Source: Microbacterium sp. Clip185 (GTDB lineage: Bacteria > Actinomycetota > Actinomycetes > Actinomycetales > Microbacteriaceae). From it: 64,000 bases of DNA. The notes beneath the pieces were generated by a model. It saw only the letters and a program-made list of their open reading frames with translations, ran no database searches and had not been told where the DNA came from. Each line of letters starts with the position of its first letter. Position 1 is the first letter of the stretch. The translations under genes were made by a program, and so were the position numbers. The stretch covers positions 1,984,001 to 2,048,000 of the forward strand of contig NZ_CP117996.1 in the NCBI RefSeq assembly GCF_028743715.1, in the 5' to 3' direction. Shown here in pieces: positions 9,103 to 16,986 of the stretch.

Positions 9103-9936
9103 ATGCTCCGACTCGATCCCGCCTACCCGCCGGTCTGGCGCGACGAGCGCACGCTGCAGTTCGGAGGCGAGGCGCGCGCCGTGATCGCCGAGGCCGAGCC
9201 GTGGCACGAGTGGCTCGTGCACGCGCTTCGCACGGGCGTGAGCGCCAACGATGCGATCACGCTCGCCGCCTCGCTCGGGGCAGACCGCGCGGCGGTCGCG
9301 GGCATGCTGGCACAGCTCGCGCCCGTGCTGTGCTCGGACGCTCCCCGCACGCGCGTGGGCTTCGAGGTGTCCGACGCGATCGACGGTGCCGTCGCCGTCG
9401 CGGTGATCCGACTGCTCGACACGTCGGTGGAGCTCGTGAGCGATCCCGACGAGGACTGCACGGTGGTCATGCTCGAGTCGTTCGTGGCCGACCCGGGACG
9501 CTATCGGGGTCATCTGCGCGACGAGCGAGCGCATCTGCCGATCATCCTCGCGGGCGACCAGGTGCACGTGGGTCCGCTGGTCACTCCCGGCGAGGGGCCC
9601 TGCCTCGCATGCGACGCGGCGCACCGTCGTGACGAGGACGCCGCGTGGCCGGCCATTGCGGCACAGCTCATGTCCCAGCCCGCGCCGCCGGTGTCGGCAG
9701 CGCTCGTCGGAGAGGCGGTCGCCTATGCCGCGCGCCTGCTCACCGGTCAGCTGCCGGCGCCGGCCGCCCGCCGCCGGGTGACATTCGCTGCTTCCTCGCC
9801 CCGCCGGCGGTCGGTCTGGCCGGACGTTCATCCAGCGTGCGCGTGCCGATCTCTTGCAGAAAGCGCGAGGGCTGACGCGTCTGCCGCGCCGACTGCGATG
9901 CCCACGAGAGCGACAGGGTACGCGCGGCCCGCGTGA
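9103..9936 (+). CDS. Orphan TOMM cyclodehydratase-like (E1-like) protein
   Basis: 277 residues. The C-terminal half carries the paired cysteine motifs of the ocin/TOMM cyclodehydratase family: GPCLACDAAHRRDED (about residues 165-179) and HPACACRSL (about 243-251), four cysteines expected to hold zinc, with WP residues in the usual positions. The N-terminal half (about 1-90) fits the leader-peptide-binding/E1-like part. No YcaO partner, precursor peptide or transporter is nearby, so a thiazole/oxazole peptide pathway is not supported locally. The gene sits in the place of Rv3196. Its last 197 bases overlap the 3' end of uvrD2 on the other strand. The first base is ATG 9103, with a -10-like CAGAAT six bases upstream. 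The function is unknown. Confidence 0.75.
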   Translation: MLRLDPAYPPVWRDERTLQFGGEARAVIAEAEPWHEWLVHALRTGVSANDAITLAASLGADRAAVAGMLAQLAPVLCSDAPRTRVGFEVSDAIDGAVAVAVIRLLDTSVELVSDPDEDCTVVMLESFVADPGRYRGHLRDERAHLPIILAGDQVHVGPLVTPGEGPCLACDAAHRRDEDAAWPAIAAQLMSQPAPPVSAALVGEAVAYAARLLTGQLPAPAARRRVTFAASSPRRRSVWPDVHPACACRSLAESARADASAAPTAMPTRATGYARPA

Positions 9937-11500
9937 TTCCGACGTATGCCAGCCGCCGCTCCTCGTCGATCTGCTCGAAACCCTGCGCGTAGGAGATCGG
10001 CAGCAGTCCTTCCGACAGCCCCACGAGGTGAACGTGGTCCCACTCCAGGCCCTTCGCCGCGTGCAACGTCGCCAGGGTCACGGTGGCCAGCGACGGCTCG
10101 TGCTGGTCTCGCGCTCTGGCCATCAGATCGTCCGTGAACGCACGCAGCGTGGTGTCCTCTGGCTGCTCTTCGGCCAATGCCAACAGCGCGGCGCGCGCCT
10201 CCCACGCGTCACGCAGAGCCCCTCCGACGGCCGGCGGCTCATCGGTGTACCCGCATCCGCGGAGCACGTCGCGGACCGTGTCGCGGAAGCTCCCCTGCAT
10301 CGGGGCCACCGTTGCGGCGCGCAGTGCCATGACTGCCTGACGCACCTCAGGCATGTCGAAGAAGCGCTTGCCGCCCATCACCGTGGTGGGAACGCCCGCA
10401 TCCGCGAGTGCCGTCACCAGCTCCGCCGACTGCGCATGGGCACGGTAGAGCACGGCGATCTGGCGGGGGTCCACGCCGTCGTCGAGTTGGGCACGGATGC
10501 GGGCGGCCACACCCGCGGCCTCGTGGGCGTCGTCGTCGAAACGCGTCACCGTGGGTACGGGAGAGTCCACGCCGCGGTCGGTGACCAGCTGCAGCGCACC
10601 GGGACGACCGCGCATGAGGGCATTGGCGACCCGGAGCACGGGCTGGTCGCTGCGGTAGTTGTGCTCGAGCGTGAAGCTGCGCGCGTCGGGGTGGTGTCTC
10701 GGAAAGTCCAGGAGGTAGTCGGCGCGGGCGCCGGCGAAGGAGTAGATCGTCTGGCTCGCGTCACCCACGACGCACAGGTCGCGCCGCTCGCCGAGCCACA
10801 GCTCGAGGAGTCGGTTCTGCAGCGGCGAGACGTCCTGGAACTCGTCGACGGTGAAGTGCCGGTACTGCTCGCGCACCGATTGGGCGACGCGCGGCTCCGC
10901 CTCGATCATGCCCGCACAGGCGAGCAGGACGTCTTCGAAGTCGAGCTGGTGCCGTTCGTCCTTGAGCTTCTCGTAAGCCGCGTGCAGGTCGCGGATCTGA
11001 CCGGTGTCGAGCGTGCCGATCGTGACCGGACGGGTGCTTCCGATCTCGTCGATCCTCTGCATCGCGACCTTGCGCTGCTCGATGTGGGAGGCGACGTCGC
11101 GCAGGGTCGCGGTGTCGAGGTGCAGTCGCTGCTGCTCGGCCGCCTGAGCGAGCAGGCGCACCTTGTTGTCGACGATGCGCGGAGCGGGGACGCCCGCCAC
11201 CTGCGGCCAGAAGTAGTTGAGCTGCGAGAGTGCGGCGGCGTGGAACGTGCGCGCGGCGACACCGACGATCCCGAGCGCCCGCAGGCGCCCGCGCATCTCG
11301 CCCGCCGCCTTCGCCGTGAAGGTCAGGGCCATCACACGGCCGGGTGAGTACGTCCCGCTGTCGACACCGTAGGCGATACGGCGCGTGATCACGCGGGTCT
11401 TGCCCGTGCCTGCGCCCGCCAGGACCCGCACCGGGCCGCGCACCGCCATCACCGCGGCGTGCTGCTGCTCGTCGAGATCGGCCAGGATGTCGACGCTCAT
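9740..11500 (-). CDS. uvrD2: ATP-dependent DNA helicase UvrD2
   Basis: 586 residues of a superfamily 1A helicase. Walker A is AGAGTGKT (28-35), motif II is VDEFQD, and the C-terminal motor ends with YVGITRAARTLSLSWA and the PSRFLQEI signature. It is shorter than the ~700-residue mycobacterial UvrD2 and I find no HRDC domain after the motor. Motif VI and the RecA folds look complete, so it should be an active 3'-5' helicase for repair or replication restart. The ATG at 11500 overlaps the nudC stop (ATGA), so it is translated behind nudC. Its last 197 bases are antisense to the cyclodehydratase-like gene. Confidence 0.92.
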   Translation of the reverse strand: MSVDILADLDEQQHAAVMAVRGPVRVLAGAGTGKTRVITRRIAYGVDSGTYSPGRVMALTFTAKAAGEMRGRLRALGIVGVAARTFHAAALSQLNYFWPQVAGVPAPRIVDNKVRLLAQAAEQQRLHLDTATLRDVASHIEQRKVAMQRIDEIGSTRPVTIGTLDTGQIRDLHAAYEKLKDERHQLDFEDVLLACAGMIEAEPRVAQSVREQYRHFTVDEFQDVSPLQNRLLELWLGERRDLCVVGDASQTIYSFAGARADYLLDFPRHHPDARSFTLEHNYRSDQPVLRVANALMRGRPGALQLVTDRGVDSPVPTVTRFDDDAHEAAGVAARIRAQLDDGVDPRQIAVLYRAHAQSAELVTALADAGVPTTVMGGKRFFDMPEVRQAVMALRAATVAPMQGSFRDTVRDVLRGCGYTDEPPAVGGALRDAWEARAALLALAEEQPEDTTLRAFTDDLMARARDQHEPSLATVTLATLHAAKGLEWDHVHLVGLSEGLLPISYAQGFEQIDEERRLAYVGITRAARTLSLSWASQSARQTRQPSRFLQEIGTRTLDERPARPTAGGARKQRMSPGGGRPAPAADR

Positions 11501-12387
11501 GCACGCCCCTCGTACCAGTCGCGGATCAGACGCCAGGAGATCGATGCGGAACCGGGCAGCACGACCTCTCCCCTGCCCTCGAGCGCGTCCCCGATCTCCT
11601 CGCGGGTGAACCAGCGGACCTCGACGATCTCGTCGCCGTCCGGGCGAGCGGCGTCCGCGATCCGGGCCGCCGCGTGGAAGCCGAGCATCAGCGAACGGGG
11701 GTACGGCCAGGCCTGAGATCCGTGGTAGCGCACCCCGACGAGTTCCACCCCCGCCTCCTCCGCGACTTCCCGACCCACCGCGTCCTCCAGCGACTCGCCC
11801 GCCTCCGCGAACCCGGCGAAGCAGGAGTACCTGCCGGCGGGCCAGGCGGCATTGCTGCCCAGGAGCAGCCGGTTCGGGTCGTCGGCGTCATGCACGGCGA
11901 CGATGATCGCTGGATCCGTGCGGGGGAAGTGCTCGCGTCCGCAGTGCGGGCAGTGACGGGCCCAGCCCGACTGTCGCAGCTCGGTGCGCGTGCCGCAGAA
12001 CGGGCAGTAGCCCTGCTCGCGCAACCACACGCCCAGCGCCACAGCAGTGGTCGCCGCATCCGATTCCGCCTCCGGCAGAAGCCCGCCGATCTCCCGCAGC
12101 CGGGCGAAGGGCTCGGCGACGGTCTCGGTCACCGCCGCAAGGACACCCCGGCCGTCGACCGTGCGCCCGAGGAAAGCCCACTCGGATGCTGCCAGTCCGG
12201 CAGCGGCCACCAGGCGCACACGAGGGTCCTCGGCGCTCCCGGAGATCGACACGAGGTCGCCCGCGACGGCCAGGGCGAGGGTGGTCTCGTCGGCGCGCAG
12301 GGTATCGACCAGCGCCGGGTCCTGCCGCTCTTCCGCGGCACGCCGGAGCGGGAACAGAGCCTGTGCACCGGTGTCGGAAACGCTCAC
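11497..12387 (-). CDS. nudC: NAD(+) diphosphatase NudC
   Basis: 296 residues. A zinc ribbon is visible as CPFCGTRTEL and HCPHCGREH (about 125-155), followed by the Nudix box from GFAEAGESLEDAVGREV into AEEAGVEL and then the NudC-specific SQAWPYPRSLMLGF, which recognises the nicotinamide dinucleotide. The enzyme hydrolyses NAD(H) to NMN(H) and AMP and in other bacteria also removes NAD caps from RNA. The start is GTG 12387 with GAGGAGG five bases upstream, one of the stronger ribosome binding sites here. It heads an operon with uvrD2. The nudC-uvrD2 pairing is the same as Rv3199c-Rv3198c. Confidence 0.93.
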   Translation of the reverse strand: MSVSDTGAQALFPLRRAAEERQDPALVDTLRADETTLALAVAGDLVSISGSAEDPRVRLVAAAGLAASEWAFLGRTVDGRGVLAAVTETVAEPFARLREIGGLLPEAESDAATTAVALGVWLREQGYCPFCGTRTELRQSGWARHCPHCGREHFPRTDPAIIVAVHDADDPNRLLLGSNAAWPAGRYSCFAGFAEAGESLEDAVGREVAEEAGVELVGVRYHGSQAWPYPRSLMLGFHAAARIADAARPDGDEIVEVRWFTREEIGDALEGRGEVVLPGSASISWRLIRDWYEGRA

Positions 12388-12438
12388 CGATACCTCCTCG
12401 ACGGGCGTGGCGACCGGCTCGGGCCGGGGGTGGACGCC

Positions 12439-12444
12439 TACCCT
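12439..12444 (+). promoter_or_regulatory. -10 element, leaderless start of the phosphotransferase gene
   Basis: TACCCT is followed by exactly six bases and then the ATG at 12451. There is no Shine-Dalgarno. Confidence 0.55.
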
Positions 12445-12450
12445 GAGTGC

Positions 12451-13701
12451 ATGCCACGCTCACCTCTCACTCTAGCCGCGTCGGTGACGGCGGCTCTTCC
12501 GGAGGCCGTCGTCGTGAGCGCGGGGCGGCTGGGCAGCATGGACGAGGCCGGCACCGCTGCGGCGCTGGTGGAGCTCGCCGACGGCCGCCGCGTCGTGGTG
12601 CGCGTCGCGGGAGACGACGAGGCGGGTCGCACGGCTCGCGCCGACGCGCGCGTGCTGTCCTCGCTGAGTGCCGGGGTGCGGAGCCTGCTCCCCTTCCGGG
12701 CGCCCACGGTGCTGGGCGAGACCACGATGGGTTCCGAGCACGTCATCGTCACCGACTACCTCGCCGGATACCGCGTCGACGCGGCCGATCTGCCGCCGGG
12801 CCCCGGGTTCACCGGACTCGTCGGACGCGCGATCGCCGCCGTGCACGATCTTCCCGTGACCGTGATCCGCGCCGAGGGTTACCCTGTGCGCTCCGCACAG
12901 CAGGTGCGCACCGACGCACGGCGCCTCGTCGAGCGCGCGGACGACACCGGTCGCCTCGTGCCCGAGCTCCGGGATCGCTGGCTGAGCCTGCTCGATGACG
13001 ACGCCGCGTGGCGCTACGAGCCCACGGTCGTCCTGGACGGACTCGATGTGTCCTCCTTCGTCTTCGACGACGTGGACGGGACGCCCGAAGTGGTCGCCCT
13101 TCTCGACTGGCAGGGCCTGTCGATCGGGGATCCCGCCGTGGATCTGCGGTGGTTGGGCTCCGCGCCGGAGTCGGTGGAGGGCGTCCACGACGGATATGCG
13201 GCGGCCTCTCACCATTCCCCGGATCCTGCACTGATCGCTCGGGCACGGTTGTTCGCCGAGCTCGAGTTCGCGAAGTGGCTCGTGCACGGCGTCGATCAGG
13301 GCGATGAGTTCGTCGTCCAGGACGCCACGAAGCTTCTCGCGTCGCTCGCCGATGCGACCACGGGAACAGAACTCGTGCGCGGACGCTCTGCCGACGTCGA
13401 GGATGCCATCGCGCTTCTCGGACGAGTGCCGGAGACCGAGCCGGGCAGCGGGCAGACCTCGATGCAGACCGACGCCTACGACCCTGTCGAGCTGGGCGCG
13501 TACCTCGCCGAGGAGGAGGATCGCCAGGGCTCCGCGTCTGCGGAGGGCATGCCGACGCTGCCGGTCGATCTGTCCGAGTGGACTGTCAGAGCTCAGCCCG
13601 CGCACGACGACACTGCCGACACCGCAGAGGATGACGAAGAGAGCCGCGAGGAGACCGCGCGCGCATCCCGCGAGGCGTTGCGCCGCTGGACCGAGGGCTG
13701 A
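12451..13701 (+). CDS. Phosphotransferase-fold protein with degenerate catalytic loop
   Basis: 416 residues with the aminoglycoside-phosphotransferase/kinase fold. An N-lobe of beta strands (to about 100) precedes LLDWQGLSIGDPAVDLRWL (about 217-235), the metal-binding Asp219 and the following helix being well kept. The catalytic loop, normally HGDxxxxN, aligns with VLDGLDVSSF (about 194-203): the His, catalytic Asp and Asn are all absent. After about residue 320 comes an acidic, probably disordered tail ending in basic helices. The first in-frame ATG with a good -10 (TACCCT, six bases upstream) is 12451. It lies between nudC and the adnAB operon. It could be a pseudokinase or binding protein; no substrate is evident. 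Confidence 0.75.
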   Translation: MPRSPLTLAASVTAALPEAVVVSAGRLGSMDEAGTAAALVELADGRRVVVRVAGDDEAGRTARADARVLSSLSAGVRSLLPFRAPTVLGETTMGSEHVIVTDYLAGYRVDAADLPPGPGFTGLVGRAIAAVHDLPVTVIRAEGYPVRSAQQVRTDARRLVERADDTGRLVPELRDRWLSLLDDDAAWRYEPTVVLDGLDVSSFVFDDVDGTPEVVALLDWQGLSIGDPAVDLRWLGSAPESVEGVHDGYAAASHHSPDPALIARARLFAELEFAKWLVHGVDQGDEFVVQDATKLLASLADATTGTELVRGRSADVEDAIALLGRVPETEPGSGQTSMQTDAYDPVELGAYLAEEEDRQGSASAEGMPTLPVDLSEWTVRAQPAHDDTADTAEDDEESREETARASREALRRWTEG

Positions 13702-13719
13702 GCAGACGCGAGCGCCGGC

Positions 13720-16700
13720 TCAGTCGCGGATGACGAGATCGTCGGCGACGTAGTACAGCGCCACGTCGATCTGCTCGATCGGGATGCCGTGGCGCGCGTG
13801 ATAGGCCTGACGGTACAACTCGAGCTGTACCAGGCGCTCACGTCTCTCGGACTCCGACCGCGGGGCACGACCCGTCTTCCAATCGACGATCTCGATCCGA
13901 TCTCCCCGCCGGTACACCGCATCCAGCTTGCACACCACGACGTGGGGCCGGTCGTCGATGCCGATGTAACGGAAATCGATCTCCGTCTCGACTTCGATCG
14001 GCTGCAGCGTGGCCCACTCGCTCGCCTCGAAGATCGCGACGAGACGCGCGAAGTCCGCGTCGTCTGCATCCTGCTCGATCTCTGTCGAGAAGAGCGGATC
14101 GTCGAGCGAGGCCGAGGCGCTCACCCCGGAACGACGCTCCACCCACGCATGGAAACGCGTGCCCAGCGAGGTCTGCCGATAGGGCCGCTCCGGCATCGGG
14201 CGCTCGAGCGCTGCGACGGCGGCGTCGTAATCGGCGACGAAGTCCTTGTACGCGGATGCCGGGATACGCACCGGTGCACCGGCTCGGGCGGGCCGCAAGC
14301 GCTCGGCGCGCTCGGCGAGCAGCAGGGCGAGCTCGTCGTCCGCCTCAGCCGGATGCTCACGCGCCGCCTCCACCGCCTGGGCGGCGTCCGTCACGCGCGG
14401 CCTGCGCGACCCCAGAGCGTCCATGGGCCAGTGCAGCGTGCGCGTCGTATCCGCCGGCGGATCCTCTCCCGGATCGATGCGGGGATCGTCGTGTCCGAGG
14501 GCCTCAGCGATCTCGATCGTGAACCGGCTCAGCTCCCGCGGCTTCGTCGTCCCCGCCCACGGCGATCCGCTCAGCAGCAGGTGGTCGCGGGCGCGCGTGA
14601 CCGCCACGTACGCGAGGCGCCGATCCTCCTCGAGCGCACGGTCGCGGTGCGCGTCGACGAAGGCGATGCGGCGATCGCGCAGCTGCTGCTGGCTCTCGGC
14701 CCCCTGCCACGGATACGAGGGCAGCCATGCGGAGTCCCCGCGGAAGGCGTACGGCAGGACGCCCGCGCCGAGCCAGCCGCGCGTCTCCTTGGGCGTGGAC
14801 GGCAACTCGCCCTCCACGACCCGGACGACCGCGACCGCATCCCATTCCAGGCCCTTCGAGCCGTGGATGGTCAACAGTTGGACCACGTCGGATTCCGGCG
14901 GGTCGGCCCGCGGGGCCAGGTCGTCGCTGCGCTCGGCATGCTCGAGCCAGGCCAGCAGGCTCTGCAGCGAGCCGTGCTCGTCGGCTGCGAGGAAGGCGTT
15001 GACCTCGTCGACGAACGCGCGTATCTGGGCTGCGGCCGTGCGGGCCGGTCCGCGGCTCTCGTTGGCGGCGAGCTCGATGTCCAGTCGCAGCTCCACCTCG
15101 ATCGCCCGCACGAGTTCTGTCAGGGGAAGGGTCGCCGCGACCTGACGGAGACCGGCGAACACCGCCGCCGCCTCTCGCAGTCGATCGCGAGCGGCCGGGC
15201 TGAACGGCTCGAACCACGCGTGGTCGGGACGGAGCCTGGTGAACAGATCGAGGGCGTCGATGAGCGACCCACTCTCGGCGCGTGCGCTCTGCCGCAACCG
15301 CGCCAGCAGATCCGGCTCGCTCTCGCCGGCGGCCTGAGCGCGCACCTGACGTCGGGCGAGATCATTCAGTGCCGCCATGTCGGCCAGCCCGATCGCCCAC
15401 CGCGGGCCGCTCAGCAGGCGGATGAGGGCGGAGCCCTGCGCCGGGTCGCTGACGACTCGCAGCGCACTGACGATATCGACGATCTCGGGCGTGCTCAGCA
15501 GTCCGCCGAGGCCGAGAACGCGATGCGGGATGCCGTGGCGGGCCAGCGCTTCGGCGAAACGCGGCATGTGCTTCTTGGCGCGGAACAGAACGGCTCCCGT
15601 CGTCGGACGCCCCTCGGCGCCGCGCGCGGCGATCACCCGCCCGAACCAGCGTGCGACCGCATCCGCCTCGCTCTCCAGGTCGGGCTCCGTCACGATCTCT
15701 ACCCGCCCGTGGTCGGCCCCCGGCCGCGCACGCAGCGTCCCCACCGCCACCGTGCTTCGTTCGGCGAGCGGCGCCAGCACGGCCGTTGCCGCGTTCAGCA
15801 CGGCCGGGGCGTTGCGCCAACTCGTGAGCAGGTCGAAGCGTGCGCAGGCGCCGTTCGCCGAGAACGCCTCCCCGAACCCCGCCAGGTTGCCGGCGCTCGC
15901 ACCGCGCCAGCCGTAGATCGCCTGGTGGGGATCCCCGACCGCCATGACCGCCGAATCGGCGAACAGCGTCGACAGCAGCAGGCTCTGCACCACGGAGGTG
16001 TCCTGGTACTCGTCCAGGAGCACGACGCGATACTGCTCACGCAGCTCGTCGACGAGCCGCGGATCGCCGCGCACGATCTCGTACGCTCCGGCGACCTGGT
16101 CGGCGAAGTCGATCACTCCGGTCCTGCGCTTGTTCCGGTCGTACTCCCGGGCGAGACGCGCGTAGAGCGCGAGCTTGCCGACCGCGGCGACGTCGTCCTG
16201 CACGTCCTTGTAGACCGTGGTGCGCGCGTTCTCCGAGGGGATGTCTACGACGCGCGCGAAGCGCTCGGGGAAGCGCTCGAGGTCGTCGAGATCGACGAGG
16301 TTGTCGACGGCGTCGCGTGCGATGCGCAGCGCGCGATCGACGAGGGTCCGCAACGACTCCTCCGTCGTCTCGAGCTCGGGATCGTCGGAGGCGAGCACAG
16401 TGCGCCGCATGAGCAGCCAGGCCGCCGATTCGGACAGGACGACCGCTTCGGCGTCGCGCCCGATGCGGGCAGCGTGTTCGCGGACGATACCGTCGGCGAA
16501 ACTGTTGTAGGTCGAGACCGTGGGCCGGTCGAGCAGATCGTCGGCGTCCTCGACAGGCCCCGCGGCCGCCGTCTGTCGCTCAGCGAGGCGGTCGAGCAAT
16601 CGGCGCCGGTCGTCATCGGAGCCGCCCGAACGCTCGATCTCACCGAATCCCGCGAGCTCGCCGCGACGGTGCAGATCCTCGAGGCTGCCGAGCAGGCCTC

Positions 16701-16986
16701 GCCGCTCGAACTCCGCGAGGCGCGCCAGGCGGCGCTGGATGCGCTCCGCCAGCTCGCCCGCCGCCTTACGGGTGAAGGTGAGGCCCAGGATCTGGTCGCG
16801 GCGGACGAGGCCGTTCGCGACGAGCCATACGACGCGTCCCGCCATCGTCTCCGTCTTGCCGCTGCCCGCTCCCGCGACCACGAGAGCCGGTTCGAGATCC
16901 GACTCGATGACCGCCGCCTGTTCGTCGGTGGGCGGGAACTGCCCGAGCGCCGCAGCGATGGCCGCCGCGCTGATCAGTCCGCTCAC
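13720..16986 (-). CDS. adnB: AdnB-like UvrD/RecB-type helicase-nuclease
   Basis: 1088 residues. The N-terminal SF1A motor has Walker A AGAGSGKT, LLDEYQD as motif II and YVAVTRARDHLLLSG as motif VI. The C-terminus holds a RecB-family nuclease: CKLDAVYRRGDRIEIVDWKTG followed by QLELYRQAY supplies the D-DxK-Q/Y catalytic set. With AdnA it should form the actinobacterial double-strand-break resection machine. I take GTG 16986 as start because it makes a GTGA overlap with the adnA stop; an ATG 36 bases further up would lie inside adnA. The acidic and Arg-rich insertions between motifs are normal for the family. The active sites look intact. Confidence 0.88.
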   Translation of the reverse strand: MSGLISAAAIAAALGQFPPTDEQAAVIESDLEPALVVAGAGSGKTETMAGRVVWLVANGLVRRDQILGLTFTRKAAGELAERIQRRLARLAEFERRGLLGSLEDLHRRGELAGFGEIERSGGSDDDRRRLLDRLAERQTAAAGPVEDADDLLDRPTVSTYNSFADGIVREHAARIGRDAEAVVLSESAAWLLMRRTVLASDDPELETTEESLRTLVDRALRIARDAVDNLVDLDDLERFPERFARVVDIPSENARTTVYKDVQDDVAAVGKLALYARLAREYDRNKRRTGVIDFADQVAGAYEIVRGDPRLVDELREQYRVVLLDEYQDTSVVQSLLLSTLFADSAVMAVGDPHQAIYGWRGASAGNLAGFGEAFSANGACARFDLLTSWRNAPAVLNAATAVLAPLAERSTVAVGTLRARPGADHGRVEIVTEPDLESEADAVARWFGRVIAARGAEGRPTTGAVLFRAKKHMPRFAEALARHGIPHRVLGLGGLLSTPEIVDIVSALRVVSDPAQGSALIRLLSGPRWAIGLADMAALNDLARRQVRAQAAGESEPDLLARLRQSARAESGSLIDALDLFTRLRPDHAWFEPFSPAARDRLREAAAVFAGLRQVAATLPLTELVRAIEVELRLDIELAANESRGPARTAAAQIRAFVDEVNAFLAADEHGSLQSLLAWLEHAERSDDLAPRADPPESDVVQLLTIHGSKGLEWDAVAVVRVVEGELPSTPKETRGWLGAGVLPYAFRGDSAWLPSYPWQGAESQQQLRDRRIAFVDAHRDRALEEDRRLAYVAVTRARDHLLLSGSPWAGTTKPRELSRFTIEIAEALGHDDPRIDPGEDPPADTTRTLHWPMDALGSRRPRVTDAAQAVEAAREHPAEADDELALLLAERAERLRPARAGAPVRIPASAYKDFVADYDAAVAALERPMPERPYRQTSLGTRFHAWVERRSGVSASASLDDPLFSTEIEQDADDADFARLVAIFEASEWATLQPIEVETEIDFRYIGIDDRPHVVVCKLDAVYRRGDRIEIVDWKTGRAPRSESERRERLVQLELYRQAYHARHGIPIEQIDVALYYVADDLVIRD

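Noticed and set aside
9103..9936. TOMM/bacteriocin biosynthetic cluster
   Set aside because: No precursor peptide, YcaO, dehydrogenase or export gene lies near the cyclodehydratase-like gene.
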